A DNA stretch of 64,000 nucleotides from Deltaproteobacteria bacterium (GTDB lineage: Bacteria; Desulfobacterota; Desulfuromonadia; Geobacterales; Geobacteraceae). A program made the position numbers and the translations under genes. The notes below the pieces were generated by a model, which was not told the DNA's origin, made no database searches, and was given only the letters and a program-made list of their open reading frames with translations. Positions 9,301 through 18,211 of this stretch are shown piece after piece (position 1 is the stretch's first letter; every line of letters begins with the position of its first letter). Where the stretch lies: NCBI GenBank assembly GCA_021847245.1, contig JAJZUC010000001.1:47096-111095 (forward strand), read 5' to 3'.

Positions 9301-9834
9301 TCCCTCGACGGCACCGAGCGGGTCAAGAAGATCGTTGCCGACCTGAAAAGCTTCTCCCGCGTGGACGAGGCGGAGTACAAGGTGGCCGACCTGCACGAGT
9401 GCCTCGACAGCACCATCAATATCGTTTGGAACGAACTGAAATACAAGGCGACGCTCCGCAAGGAGTACGGGGAGATCCCCCCGGTCCGCTGCTATCCGCA
9501 ACAACTGAACCAGGTCTTCATGAACCTCCTCGTGAATGCCGCCCATGCCATCGAAAAACAGGGGGAGATTACGGTCAGGACGTGGCAGGAGGACGACACG
9601 ATCCGTGTCGCCATTTCCGATACCGGGTGCGGCATTCCCGAGGGGCTCCTTTCCCGCATCTTCGAACCGTTTTTCACCACCAAGGAGGTGGGGAAGGGGA
9701 CCGGGCTCGGGCTTTCCATCAGCTACGATATCGTGAAGAAGCACCAGGGGGAGATGACTGTGGCAAGCGAAGTCGGGACGGGAACAACATTCACCATCCA
9801 CCTGCCGTTCTCTCCCGACAGGGGGAACAGGTAA
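6340..9834 (+). CDS. Cache-HAMP-multi-PAS sensor histidine kinase
   Basis: A 1164-residue membrane kinase. TM1 is at ~9-31 and TM2 at ~287-311, enclosing an extracytoplasmic Cache-type sensor (~35-280), which senses small molecules in related proteins. Then come a HAMP domain (~310-360) and four PAS segments (~365-500, 510-635, 640-765, 785-880; several end in the PAC signature DITxRKLAEDxL). A short coiled coil leads into the HisKA box [20 protein letters not shown] with phosphoacceptor His919. The ATPase domain has the N box [15 protein letters not shown] and G boxes DTGCGIP and [11 protein letters not shown]. There is no receiver, so the partner must be separate; unattached receivers are encoded from 13792 on. 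First gene of the signalling block; the signal is unknown. Confidence 0.9.
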   Translation: MRAVSLKTKMTVAVFLLVAALMSSLAFFAYAYFEGVFKQSIFSHQFVLVSSIAREIDDKIAISRHVLAETAKRVPAEACGNPERAQKFLDGCRESLSVFDDGLFLFSPAGRLIAQTPYEPGMRGRDYSFREYFRQTVATGRPHISIPYQSTKQRHNPAIMFTVPLFGPGGKLAGILAGSFDLLKDNFFKGVSRVTIGKTGYLYAFNGERTLIIHPDRARILETVAAGKNPGFDRAIQGFEGSMENVNSLGIRGITSFKRLRSTAWILAAHYPLQEAYAPLYAAKKYFFGALVAALLLSIAVVRLAMAYLTAPLRRFTQHVADLRWKTGERKYFRGAAADEIGTLAETFNTMVEGLERQQEALLAQIDFAEKLISNATAPIFVLDPQHRILFWNKACEELTGFPAGEMLGTDRQWEPFYHRRRPTLSDVIIDHGQGDLSELYVKYASSILARDALQAEGWYFGLGGKDRYISFEAAPIRNADGELVAVIETFQDITDRKLAEDNVMLLKDFYLSLFEEFPALIWRSGTDGSCDYLNRTWLEFTGRTLEEELGEGWAAGVHPNDLEGCLKTYRESFAARTPFVMEYRLRRHDGEYRWIVDHGRPFRDPEGEFAGYIGACYDITERKLAEDALRQSEEKFSKVFHACPDWILIDTVRDGRFIDVNDAFVCASGYLWEELSATTSIELGCWVDPDQRQQLIDAAWRDGGVRNWQVRFRIKNGLISTMLWSAEIVTLGDEECLLSVARDITEQKDNERKLLRSKADLAVKHAELQALFRQVETVKREWETTLDCIQDVVILADSEGCIKRSNQAVVQFAGRPYKEILGKEWQQIVLTPEMEGQNPRELFHKGLEKWFHLTRYEYGGAEQGEIGGAVITLHDTTEIKKVHAELEKAYAELKEAQSQMLQREKMASIGQLAAGVAHEINNPIGFVMSNLGTLGKYAERLAGFIDLQSEVILSRNDPADSEKVAASRKQFKIDHIIGDVGSLIAESLDGTERVKKIVADLKSFSRVDEAEYKVADLHECLDSTINIVWNELKYKATLRKEYGEIPPVRCYPQQLNQVFMNLLVNAAHAIEKQGEITVRTWQEDDTIRVAISDTGCGIPEGLLSRIFEPFFTTKEVGKGTGLGLSISYDIVKKHQGEMTVASEVGTGTTFTIHLPFSPDRGNR

Positions 9835-10016
9835 GGGGGGCAAATCTTTCGTTTTTCCCTCTCCTCCTCAGGAAATCCCTGATGCCCGCCGGCGCAACTT
9901 TTTTCCACGCCGACCGATAAGTAATTTCAGAGGCTTGTCCAATCCGCTCGTGGGCAACGGCGCCCCCCTCTGCCTGTCCGGTCGGGACGGGAATCTCACC
10001 TGAGTCGAGGCCCCAC

Positions 10017-10943
10017 ATGGAAGCTGTCAAACTATTCCCGGAACAGAACGGAGTGTCGCCCGAAGGAGAGGCCGGGCGGGCGGGGCTCTTCGATACGATG
10101 GTGGAGCGAAGCAACACCGAACATATGGCGACACTCGCCCCGGCGCTGCAGCTGGAGAAGATGGCGGCCATCGGCCAGCTGGCCGCCGGCGTCGCCCACG
10201 AGATCAACAACCCCGTCGCCTTCATTGCCAGCAACCTGACCACCCTCGACAAGTACCTGGAACGGCTCACCGCCTTCGTGGCGGCCCAGTCCGAACGGCT
10301 CTCCCAGCTTGGATGCCAGGCCAGGACCGAGCTGGAGGAGATGCGCCGCTCCCTCAGGATCGACTACATCCTCGGCGACTGCCGGCATCTGGTGGCGGAG
10401 TCGCTGGAGGGGGTGGAGCGGGTCCGCGGGATCGTCCGCGACCTGAAGAGCTTTTCCCGCTCCGACGGCGCCGACCCCGAGCGCGTCGACCTGAACGGGT
10501 GTCTGGACAGCACCATCAACATCGCCTGGAACGAACTGAAGTACAAGGCGACCCTGAAGCGGGAGTACGGGGAGCTTCCCCCCGTCGTCTGCCATCCCCA
10601 GCAGCTGGGTCAGGTCTTCCTGAACCTGCTGGTGAACGCGGCCCACGCCATCGAGAGCCACGGGGAGATCACGGTCACGACCCGGGCGCAGGAGGGGTCG
10701 GTCTTCGTCTGCGTGGCGGATACCGGGTGCGGCATCCCTCCCGATAAACTCCAGAGGATCTTCGAGCCGTTCTACACCACCAAGGAAGCGGGAAAGGGGA
10801 CCGGGCTCGGCCTCTCCATCAGTTCCGACATCGTGAAGAAGCATGGCGGCGAGATCGCCGTGGAGAGCGAGCCCGGAAAGGGGACCGTCTTTACCGTCCG
10901 GCTCCCGGCGAACCCTTTCGGAGAAGCTGAGGAGGTCGCATGA
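10017..10943 (+). CDS. Soluble histidine kinase without sensor domain
   Basis: A 308-residue cytoplasmic kinase made almost entirely of the transmitter module. About 45 poorly conserved N-terminal residues precede [20 protein letters not shown] with phosphoacceptor His61. The ATPase domain follows with N box [10 protein letters not shown] and G boxes DTGCGIP and [11 protein letters not shown]. The core is closely similar to those of the Cache kinases on either side, so local duplication with loss of the sensor is likely. With no membrane segment or PAS it probably receives input through another protein. The stop overlaps the next start (ATGA at 10940-10943), indicating translational coupling to the following kinase. 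Confidence 0.9.
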   Translation: MEAVKLFPEQNGVSPEGEAGRAGLFDTMVERSNTEHMATLAPALQLEKMAAIGQLAAGVAHEINNPVAFIASNLTTLDKYLERLTAFVAAQSERLSQLGCQARTELEEMRRSLRIDYILGDCRHLVAESLEGVERVRGIVRDLKSFSRSDGADPERVDLNGCLDSTINIAWNELKYKATLKREYGELPPVVCHPQQLGQVFLNLLVNAAHAIESHGEITVTTRAQEGSVFVCVADTGCGIPPDKLQRIFEPFYTTKEAGKGTGLGLSISSDIVKKHGGEIAVESEPGKGTVFTVRLPANPFGEAEEVA

Positions 10944-13681
10944 GAGGACGGGTCGTACCGGCTATGAAGACCAGGATATCGGTCGCCGTCTCGGTACTGA
11001 TCGTCGCGATCATCGCCGCGCTCAGCTTTTTGGCGCTCTCCTTCTTCCGGCAGGAGATCAGGCGCAACGCCTCCAATCAGCAGTTCATTCTCGTATCCGC
11101 CCTGGCGACGGAGCTCGACGACAAGCTTGCCACGGCCCAGGGTGAGCTCGTGGCGCTGGCGGCCTCCTTCCCCCGCGACTTCTCCCGGGCCCAGGAATAC
11201 CTCGATAGCAGAGTCGATGTCCGTCTCATCTTCGACAACTGCGTGGCGCTCATCTTCCCATCGGGGAGGATGACCGCCATAACCCCCTTCGAACCGGACA
11301 TGCTCCGCAACGATTACTCCGGGCGAGAGTACTTCCGTCGGACCATGGAGAGCGGCCAGCCGTACATCTCTAAACCGTTCATCACCTTCCAGAAACGCGG
11401 CATGCCGATCATTAACCTGACGGCGCCGCTGCTGGACAAGCGGGGGAGGATCGAGGCGATCCTCGTCGGCAGCATCGACCTCACCCGGCACAACTTCCTC
11501 GGCAAGCTGGCGCACCTCAGGCTCGGCAAGGGGGGATACGTCTATCTCTACGATTCCGGCAGGACGATGATCATGCACCCCGACGCCGGCCGGATCATGA
11601 AGAAGGATGTGCCGCCGGGGGCCAACAGCCTCTTCGACCGGGCCCTGCAAGGCTTCGAGGGGAGCGGGGAAACGGTCAATTCCCGCGGGGTGGCGGTACT
11701 TGCCTCCTTCAAGCGGCTGAAGACCACCGACTGGATCATGGCGGCGAGCACCCCGCTCTCCGAGGCCTACGGCTCGGTGAACAAGGCGAAGGCGTTCCTG
11801 GGGACGGCGCTCGCCGTTTCGGCCCTTCTTTCCGTGGCGCTGGTCTGGGGGCTCATGAGCTTCCTCACGGTGCCATTGGCGAACTTCACGCGGCACGTGC
11901 AGGAGTTTTCCCGGAAGAAAGGGGGGGCGCGGTTTTTTCACCGCGACCGGCAGGACGAGATCGGCATTCTGGCGGCGGCGTTCAACCGGATGATCGAGGC
12001 CCTCGACCGGGAGAACGAAGCCCTCGCCCGCAGCGAGGCGATGCTTTCCGAGTCCCAGCGCCTGGCCCATGTCGGCAACTGGGAGCTGGACATCGCCACC
12101 GGCACGATTACCTGGTCGGACGAGATGTACCGGCTAACCGGCCTTGCTCCCGGAACCTTCTCCGGCACCAGGGAGGGATTCTTCGGGCTTGTCACCCCCC
12201 ACGACCGGGAGGCGGTGGAGAATGCCGTGGCCGCGGCCCTGCGCAACGAGTCGAAGTTCAACCTGGAGCATAATTTCGTGCGGCCGGACGGGACCGAGCG
12301 GACGGTCCACGCCGAGGCGGAGGTCTTTTTCGACGGCGCCGGGACACCGGTGCGGATCTTCGGGACCGTGAAGGACATCACCGAGCGGAAGAAGGTGGAA
12401 GAGGCGCTGCGGGCGTCGGAACGGAAGTTTGCGGTCGCCTTCAAGGCGAGCCCCGACAGCATCATCATCAGCCGCCTCGAGGACGGCAGGGTCCTGGAGC
12501 TGAACGACTCCACCGCCACGATCTTCGGCTACGGACGGGAGGAGGCCATCGGCCGGACTTCCATGGAGCTCGGGATCTGGCTGACGCCGGAGGACCGGGC
12601 CGCCATGGTGGAGGCGCTGCAGCAGCAGGGGATGCTGCGCAACCGTGAACTGAAGCTCCGCACGAAGAGCGGCGACATCCGCACCATCCTTTTTTCGGCC
12701 CGGGAGATAGAGCACGCCGGCGAGCGCAGCCTCCTCGCGGTGATCCGGGACGTCACCGACCTGAAGCAGGCCGAGGAGAGCCTCGGGGATAGCAGGCAGG
12801 AGCTGGCGGCAAAGCACGCCCAGCTCCAGGCGCTGTATGCCGAGATGGAGGAGAAGAGCCGGGAGCTGGAGAAGGCCTACGCGGAGCTGAAGGCGACCCA
12901 CGCCCAGATGCTTCAGCGGGAGAAGATGGCCTCCATCGGTCAGCTGGCCGCCGGGGTCGCCCACGAGATCAACAATCCCATCGGTTTTATCTCCAGCAAC
13001 CTGGGGACCCTGCGCCGGTACCTGGGGAGGCTCGTCGACTACATCGGCTTCCAGGGGGAGCGGCTGGCGGCTGCTTCACCGGAGGTGGTGGCGGAGCTGG
13101 CCCAGAAGAGGCAGGCCCTCAAGCTCGACTACATCCTCGGCGACACGGGCAAGCTGATCGACGAGTCGCTGGAGGGGACCGAGCGGGTGCGCAAGATCGT
13201 CGCCGACCTGAAGAGCTTCTCCCGGGTCGACGATACGGAGACCAGGCTGGCCGATATCAACGAATGCCTGGAGAGCACGCTGAACATCGCCTGGAACGAG
13301 ATCAAGTACAAGGCGACCGTGACGAAGGAGCTGGGGGAGATTCCCGCCGTCCGCTGCAATCCCCAGCAGCTGAACCAGGTCTTCCTGAACCTGCTGGTGA
13401 ACGCCGCCCACGCCATTGAGGGACAGGGCGAGATCGGTGTCGGCACCTGTCACGAGGGGGAGTGGATCGCGATCCGGGTCTCCGACACCGGCTGCGGGAT
13501 CCCGGAAGAAATCAGGGGGCGGATCTTCGAGCCGTTCTTCACCACCAAGGAAGTGGGGATAGGTACCGGCCTCGGCCTCTCCATCAGCTACGATATCGTC
13601 AGAAAGCACGGGGGGGAGATCAGCGTCGAGAGCGAGCCGGGGAACGGGACGACCTTTACCGTCCGCATTCCCGTGACGTGA
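10940..13681 (+). CDS. Cache-HAMP-PAS sensor histidine kinase
   Basis: A 913-residue membrane kinase. TM1 is near residues 12-33 and TM2 near 286-310, with a Cache-type periplasmic sensor between. HAMP follows (~310-360), then two PAS/PAC units (~370-490, 500-610), a coiled coil and the transmitter with phosphoacceptor His675 in [13 protein letters not shown] box [10 protein letters not shown] and G boxes DTGCGIP and [11 protein letters not shown]. Its layout parallels the 6340-9834 kinase but with two fewer PAS units. The ATG at 10940 overlaps the previous stop; an ATG eight codons in (10964, MKTRISV) begins right at the membrane helix and is an alternative start. Its partner is probably among the downstream receiver proteins. 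Confidence 0.9.
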   Translation: MRGRVVPAMKTRISVAVSVLIVAIIAALSFLALSFFRQEIRRNASNQQFILVSALATELDDKLATAQGELVALAASFPRDFSRAQEYLDSRVDVRLIFDNCVALIFPSGRMTAITPFEPDMLRNDYSGREYFRRTMESGQPYISKPFITFQKRGMPIINLTAPLLDKRGRIEAILVGSIDLTRHNFLGKLAHLRLGKGGYVYLYDSGRTMIMHPDAGRIMKKDVPPGANSLFDRALQGFEGSGETVNSRGVAVLASFKRLKTTDWIMAASTPLSEAYGSVNKAKAFLGTALAVSALLSVALVWGLMSFLTVPLANFTRHVQEFSRKKGGARFFHRDRQDEIGILAAAFNRMIEALDRENEALARSEAMLSESQRLAHVGNWELDIATGTITWSDEMYRLTGLAPGTFSGTREGFFGLVTPHDREAVENAVAAALRNESKFNLEHNFVRPDGTERTVHAEAEVFFDGAGTPVRIFGTVKDITERKKVEEALRASERKFAVAFKASPDSIIISRLEDGRVLELNDSTATIFGYGREEAIGRTSMELGIWLTPEDRAAMVEALQQQGMLRNRELKLRTKSGDIRTILFSAREIEHAGERSLLAVIRDVTDLKQAEESLGDSRQELAAKHAQLQALYAEMEEKSRELEKAYAELKATHAQMLQREKMASIGQLAAGVAHEINNPIGFISSNLGTLRRYLGRLVDYIGFQGERLAAASPEVVAELAQKRQALKLDYILGDTGKLIDESLEGTERVRKIVADLKSFSRVDDTETRLADINECLESTLNIAWNEIKYKATVTKELGEIPAVRCNPQQLNQVFLNLLVNAAHAIEGQGEIGVGTCHEGEWIAIRVSDTGCGIPEEIRGRIFEPFFTTKEVGIGTGLGLSISYDIVRKHGGEISVESEPGNGTTFTVRIPVT

Positions 13682-13771
13682 CTGAATCCGTGAGGCGAGA
13701 GGTGTGAGGCGAGAGGTGTGAGGCGAGAGGTGTGCTCCTCACTCCTTGCGCCTCACTCCTCACGGATTCAG
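13682..13771. repeat. Inverted repeat enclosing heptamer repeats
   Basis: Arms CTGAATCCGTGAGG (13682-13695) and CCTCACGGATTCAG (13758-13771) match perfectly. Three 14-bp units GTGAGGCGAGAGGT fill 13690-13731, and partly complementary CTC-rich sequence follows, so nearly the whole 90 bp can fold. It separates the kinase genes from the first receiver gene. No T tract follows. Confidence 0.8.
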
Positions 13772-13791
13772 GACATAAGACAGGAGGTACC

Positions 13792-14613
13792 ATGGCCGAA
13801 CCAGTGCGGATTCTCTGCGTGGATGACGAGACGAACGTGTTGAGGGCGCTTGAGCGCATGCTCCTCGACTACGACTATGAGCTCCTCACCGCCACGTCGG
13901 CGGCCGAGGGGCTGGAGCTGCTCGGGAAGGTGGAGCCGGTGCAGATCGTCATCTCCGACTACCGGATGCCGGTCATGAACGGGGTCGACTTCCTCCGGGA
14001 GGTCTGCGCCCGGTGGCCCGATACGGTGCGCATCGTCCTGTCGGGCTACGCCGATACGGCCGCCATCGTCGCCGCCATCAATGAGGGGGAGATCTACCGC
14101 TTCGTTCCCAAGCCGTGGAACGACGAAGAGCTGAAGGTGACCATCGCCAACGCCCTGGAGCGCTACCAGCTCCACAAGCACAATGCCCAGCTCGTGGAGG
14201 AGCTGAGGAACTCCAACGAGGAACTCCGCCTCATGAACGAGAATCTGGAGCGGCTCGTGGCCGAGCGGACCGCGGAGCTCAGTCTCCGCAACCGGGTCCT
14301 CACCGCGTCGCAGAATATCCTCGATGCCCTCCCGGTCGGGGTGCTGGGACTCGATACGGAGGGGACGGTGGTCCAGTGCAACCGGATTGCGGCGCGTCTG
14401 CTGGAGGTCGCTTGCGACGAGATCGTCGGCTGCGGGGCCGGGGAGGTTCTGCCGCCGGAAGTGCGCGCCTTCGTCGACGAGCTCGCGGAGAAGAAGACCT
14501 CCCTCTGCCGGGTGCCGGTCGGGGGGGCGCGGGTGCATACCCGGGGGGTCTATCTGAAGACGGGGGATCAGGAGGGGATCATCGTCGTCTTCGACGGGGA
14601 GGGGTGCGAATGA
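13792..14613 (+). CDS. Response regulator, REC-coiled coil-PAS
   Basis: A 273-residue protein. The receiver (~1-125) starts PVRILCVDDETN, with phosphoacceptor Asp in VISDYRMP and the conserved Lys in FVPKPWND. A coiled coil (~130-178, ELRNSNEELRLMNENLERL) leads to a PAS-like domain (~180-270, ILDALPVGVLGLDTEGTVVQCN). It has no DNA-binding or enzymatic output, so it probably works by protein contact or as an intermediate. The ATG at 13792 has AGGAGG ten bases upstream. The frame is open upstream, but that would translate the inverted-repeat sequence and is rejected. The stop overlaps the start of the next gene (ATGA). Confidence 0.88.
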   Translation: MAEPVRILCVDDETNVLRALERMLLDYDYELLTATSAAEGLELLGKVEPVQIVISDYRMPVMNGVDFLREVCARWPDTVRIVLSGYADTAAIVAAINEGEIYRFVPKPWNDEELKVTIANALERYQLHKHNAQLVEELRNSNEELRLMNENLERLVAERTAELSLRNRVLTASQNILDALPVGVLGLDTEGTVVQCNRIAARLLEVACDEIVGCGAGEVLPPEVRAFVDELAEKKTSLCRVPVGGARVHTRGVYLKTGDQEGIIVVFDGEGCE

Positions 14614-15599
14614 CCGAGAAGGTCCTGTTCGTGGACGACGAGGAGCATATCCTCAACGCCGTGGAGCGGCTCTTCGCCGAAAAGGGGATGCCGATCCTGC
14701 GGGCCGCTTCTGCGGCCGAGGCGCTGGGGATCTTCCAGCGGGAGGAGATCGCGGTCGTGGTCTCCGACAACCAGATGCCCGGGAAACGGGGGGTCGAGTT
14801 CCTGTCGGAGCTGAAGACGGTTTCTCCCCGGACGGTGAAGGTCCTGATGACGGCATACGCCGACCTCTCCACTACCCTGGAGGCGATCAACAGTGGGGAG
14901 GTCTACCGGTTCGTGGTGAAGCCGTGGGAGAACGACGAACTGGTGGCGGTCGTCGGCCAGGCCCTTGCGCGCTACCGGACCCTGACGGTCCTCGCCCGGG
15001 AGGACGATGCAATCCTCGAATCCCTCGCCCAGACCATCGAGCTCAAAGACCCCTACACCAGGGGACACTGCGCGCGGGTCGCCTCCTATGCCCTGATGAT
15101 CGCCGGCGAACTCGGGCTTTCCCCCTCCCAGTGCAAGGATATCCGCTACGGGAGCTGGCTCCATGACTGCGGCAAGATCGGCGTCCCCGAGGCGATTCTC
15201 TCCTTTGGCGGCCCCCTCTCGCACCACGACTTCGATACGATCAAGAAGCATCCGTCGTGGGGGGCGGAGGTCGTCCGCCAGGCCCGCCTTTCCCGGACGG
15301 TGGTCGACATCGTCCTTCACCACCATGAGCGCTTCGACGGCCAGGGGTATCCGGATGGCCTCGCCGGCGAGGCCATCCCCCTGGCGGCCCGGATTGCCTC
15401 GGTGGCCGACGTCTACGACGCCCTGACCTCCGAGCGCCCGTACCGCCGGGCCTTTTCGTGGCAGGGGGGGGTCGAGATCCTCGAATCGATGAAGGGGGGA
15501 CCCCTCGACCCGGCGCTGGTGGATGCATTCATCGCCTCGCTCAAGAAAAGGGGATTTCTGCCGAAAGAGACTGTAGGAGGAAACGAATCCCATGGATGA
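14610..15599 (+). CDS. REC-HD-GYP response regulator (RpfG-like)
   Basis: A 329-residue receiver-phosphodiesterase. The receiver has the acidic pair Asp9-Asp10, phosphoacceptor Asp53 (VVSDNQMP) and the KPWEN lysine. The HD-GYP domain follows with GHCARV, the metal-binding His185-Asp186 in LHDCGKIG and the signature HHHERFDGQGYPDG at ~237-250. All signature residues are present, so an active cyclic-dinucleotide phosphodiesterase is expected (c-di-GMP for RpfG; some HD-GYPs hydrolyse 3',3'-cGAMP). The start is the ATG at 14610, overlapping the previous stop, with GGAGG just upstream. It overlaps the next gene by eight bases. The only one of the three local HD-GYP proteins with an unchanged signature. 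Confidence 0.92.
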   Translation: MTEKVLFVDDEEHILNAVERLFAEKGMPILRAASAAEALGIFQREEIAVVVSDNQMPGKRGVEFLSELKTVSPRTVKVLMTAYADLSTTLEAINSGEVYRFVVKPWENDELVAVVGQALARYRTLTVLAREDDAILESLAQTIELKDPYTRGHCARVASYALMIAGELGLSPSQCKDIRYGSWLHDCGKIGVPEAILSFGGPLSHHDFDTIKKHPSWGAEVVRQARLSRTVVDIVLHHHERFDGQGYPDGLAGEAIPLAARIASVADVYDALTSERPYRRAFSWQGGVEILESMKGGPLDPALVDAFIASLKKRGFLPKETVGGNESHG

Positions 15600-16902
15600 A
15601 CTGTACGAGAGTGCACCGGTCCGGGTGCTCTTCGTCGATGACGAGGAAAACATACTGAAGGCCCTGCAGCGGCTTCTGATGGATGAGGATTTCGAGATCC
15701 TCACCGCCTCTTCCGCCGAAGAGGGTCTGAGGCTTATGCTGGCGAACGACAACGTGGGGCTTATCGTCTCCGACCAGCGGATGCCGGGGGTCACCGGGGT
15801 CCAGTTCCTGGAGCAGGCGAAGGAGATGGTTCCCGATGCCCTGCGGATCATGCTGACCGGCTATGCCGACATCTCCGCCACCGTCGACGCCATCAACCGG
15901 GGCGGGGCGTACCGTTACATCACCAAGCCGTGGAGCGAGGACGAGCTCGTCCAGACGATCCGCGACGCGGTGCGCCAGTACCGGCTCGTCCTGGAGAACC
16001 GGCGTCTCGCCGCCATCGTCAGCCGTCAGAACGAGGAGCTGCAGGAGTGGAACGCGAACCTGAAGCAGCGGGTCCTCGACCAGACCGTGGAGCTGCGGAA
16101 GAAGCAGGAGGCGCTGCAAGCGTACAACGAGAGGCTGCGGACGAACTTCAAGGAGACGGTCACGGCCTTTTCGCGGCTGATCGAGCTCGGCGGCAAGAAG
16201 AAGCATGCGGACAACGTCGCCAAGCTGGCCGTGAACATGGCCCAGGCGCTGGGGCTTTCCGCCGAAGAGGTGGAGACGGTGCACAATGCGGCCCTGCTCC
16301 ACGACATCGGGGAGCTGGGGACAGCGGGCGAGCTGCTGCGGAAAGATCCCCTCGAGATGACCCCCGCCGAACTGAAGGAGTACATGCTCCATGCCGTGAG
16401 AGGGCAGACGGCCATAGCCGCCATCGAGGAACTGCGTGAGGCGGGCGAGCTGATCCGCCACCACCACGAGCACTTCGACGGAAGCGGCTTTCCGGACGGG
16501 CTCAAGGGGGAGGCGATCCCTCTCGGGGCCCGCATCATCGCCATGGCCGACTTCCTCGACCGGATCATGCAGAAACTGCACGGGGCCACCGCCATCGAAT
16601 TCGGGTTGCGCAGCGTCTCCGCCGAGCTCGGCAAGCGGCTGGACCCATCGCTCTACAAACCGTTGAGCAAATTCGCCAAGTACATCTACTACGTCAGGGA
16701 AACCGGGATCAAGAAGCTTGGCGAGACGGAGATGGGGCTGTCCGAATTGACGGTCGGGCTGGTCCTCTCCCGTGACCTCTACAGTGGCACGGGCTTGCTC
16801 CTCCTCAACCGCGGGGTGCGGCTCGACGCGGCCAAGATCGACGCCATCCGCCGCTACTACCGCATCGATCCGCCGCCCCACGGGGTTTTCGTGGAATACT
16901 GA
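15592..16902 (+). CDS. REC-HD-GYP variant response regulator with extra C-terminal module
   Basis: A 436-residue protein. A complete receiver (FVDDEEN, VSDQRMPG, ITKPWSED) is followed by a long coiled coil and an HD-GYP-like domain. Two signature changes are visible: LLHDIGELG has Glu where HD-GYP proteins have Lys (HDIGK), and HHHEHFDGSGFPDG has Phe in the GYP position. Activity may be reduced or lost; this is inference. A C-terminal ~45-residue module (GLVLSRDLYSGTGLLLLNRG then LDAAKIDAIRRYYRIDPP) recurs almost unchanged in the next gene and resembles the small protein at 31147. AGGAGG lies 11 bases before the ATG. Cotranscribed with both neighbours by overlap and spacing. Confidence 0.88.
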   Translation: MDELYESAPVRVLFVDDEENILKALQRLLMDEDFEILTASSAEEGLRLMLANDNVGLIVSDQRMPGVTGVQFLEQAKEMVPDALRIMLTGYADISATVDAINRGGAYRYITKPWSEDELVQTIRDAVRQYRLVLENRRLAAIVSRQNEELQEWNANLKQRVLDQTVELRKKQEALQAYNERLRTNFKETVTAFSRLIELGGKKKHADNVAKLAVNMAQALGLSAEEVETVHNAALLHDIGELGTAGELLRKDPLEMTPAELKEYMLHAVRGQTAIAAIEELREAGELIRHHHEHFDGSGFPDGLKGEAIPLGARIIAMADFLDRIMQKLHGATAIEFGLRSVSAELGKRLDPSLYKPLSKFAKYIYYVRETGIKKLGETEMGLSELTVGLVLSRDLYSGTGLLLLNRGVRLDAAKIDAIRRYYRIDPPPHGVFVEY

Positions 16903-16911
16903 GGAAAGGCC

Positions 16912-18207
16912 GTGAGCGATTGCCGGAACACAGATACCATGAAGGTGCTCTTCGTCGACGACGAGGAGTATATCCTCCACTCTCTGGACCGGCTCTTCCG
17001 GGACGAGGAGTTCGAGGTCCTCACCGCGGGGAGCGGCGAAGAAGGGGTCCGGATCCTCGAAACGGTTTCCGGCGTGGGGGTGATCGTCTCCGACCAGCGG
17101 ATGCCCGGCATGGCGGGGACCGACTTCCTCTTCAGGGCGCGGGAGATCGCGCCCGACGCGATCAGGATGCTCCTGACCGGTTACGCCGACATAACGGCGG
17201 CCATTGACGCCATAAACCGCGGGAGTGCGGGCCGTTACATCTCCAAGCCGTTCGAGAACGACGAGCTGCTCCAGATCATCCGCGACGGGGTTGCCCGTTA
17301 CGCCCTGGTCGTGGAGAACCGGCGGCTGACCGACGAGCTGCGGCAGTGGAACGAGAGCCTCCGGGAGCGGGTCATGGCCCAGACGGCCCAGATCAGGAAG
17401 AACAACGAGGAGCTCCACCTTCTCAACGACCGTCTCGGGAAGAACTACCGCGGCGTCATCCAATCCTTTGCGAAGCTTCTGGAGCTGCGGGACCGGGAGA
17501 GCCGCGACCATGCCGGCAACGTGGCGGCGCTTGCCGCCGGGGCGGCCCTCAATCTGGGGCTCCCGCCCGAGGAGGTGGAGACCGTCAGGGTTGCGGCGCT
17601 TTTGCACGACATCGGCAAGATCGGGATGCCCGACGGCCATCTCGGCTTCGATTTCTCCTCCGGGGAAGGGGAGGGGGCCGAGGAGTACCGCCAGCACCCG
17701 GTCAGGGGGCAGACGGCACTGGACAGCGTCGAGGACCTGCGGGGAGCCGGCCTCTTCATCCGTCACCATCACGAACGCTTTGACGGCGGCGGTTTCCCCG
17801 ACGCCCTGGCCGGCGGGGATATCCCCCTCGGTTCCAGGATCATCGCCCTGGTCGACTTTGCCGACCGTACCATGGCCGGCGGGGAAGAAGGGGGGGCCGA
17901 GGGGTGCCTCAAGGCGCTGGAGGGGGAGTTGGGGAAGAGGTTCGATCCCGAACTCTTCAGGCACGTCGTCAAGCCGATCCGGACCCTCTACGCCGACCTG
18001 AAGCCGAGAAACTTCCTGGTGGAGCGGGAGCTTCCCCCCGAGGATCTCCTGACCGGGATGGTCCTGGCGCAGGATGTGGTGAGCGGCACCGGTCTCCTCC
18101 TCCTGAACCGGGGCGTGACCCTCGACCGGATGAAGATCTCGGCCATCCTGCGCTACTATCAGCTCGATCCCCCCAGGGGCGGCGTGCGCGTTTTCACGAA
18201 GGGGTGA
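16912..18207 (+). CDS. REC-HD-GYP variant response regulator
   Basis: A 431-residue paralogue of the preceding gene with the same order: receiver (FVDDEEY, VSDQRMPG, ISKPFEND), coiled coil, HD-GYP-like domain and C-terminal module (GMVLAQDVVSGTGLLLLNRG, LDRMKISAILRYYQLDPP). The HD block is normal here (LLHDIGKIGMPDGHL), but GYP is again GFP (HHHERFDGGGFPDA). It could keep metal binding and phosphodiesterase activity. The GTG at 16912 follows GAGGAAAGG by a few bases; an ATG nine codons later (MKVLFVDDEE) is the main alternative. It lies 4 bp before the GTPase gene, which suggests a functional link. Tandem duplication with the previous gene is likely. Confidence 0.88.
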   Translation: MSDCRNTDTMKVLFVDDEEYILHSLDRLFRDEEFEVLTAGSGEEGVRILETVSGVGVIVSDQRMPGMAGTDFLFRAREIAPDAIRMLLTGYADITAAIDAINRGSAGRYISKPFENDELLQIIRDGVARYALVVENRRLTDELRQWNESLRERVMAQTAQIRKNNEELHLLNDRLGKNYRGVIQSFAKLLELRDRESRDHAGNVAALAAGAALNLGLPPEEVETVRVAALLHDIGKIGMPDGHLGFDFSSGEGEGAEEYRQHPVRGQTALDSVEDLRGAGLFIRHHHERFDGGGFPDALAGGDIPLGSRIIALVDFADRTMAGGEEGGAEGCLKALEGELGKRFDPELFRHVVKPIRTLYADLKPRNFLVERELPPEDLLTGMVLAQDVVSGTGLLLLNRGVTLDRMKISAILRYYQLDPPRGGVRVFTKG

Positions 18208-18211
18208 AACA

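Noticed and set aside
6202..9843. 1213-codon minus-strand open frame opposite the first kinase
   Set aside because: Mirror of a well-supported kinase gene; no motifs, biased composition.
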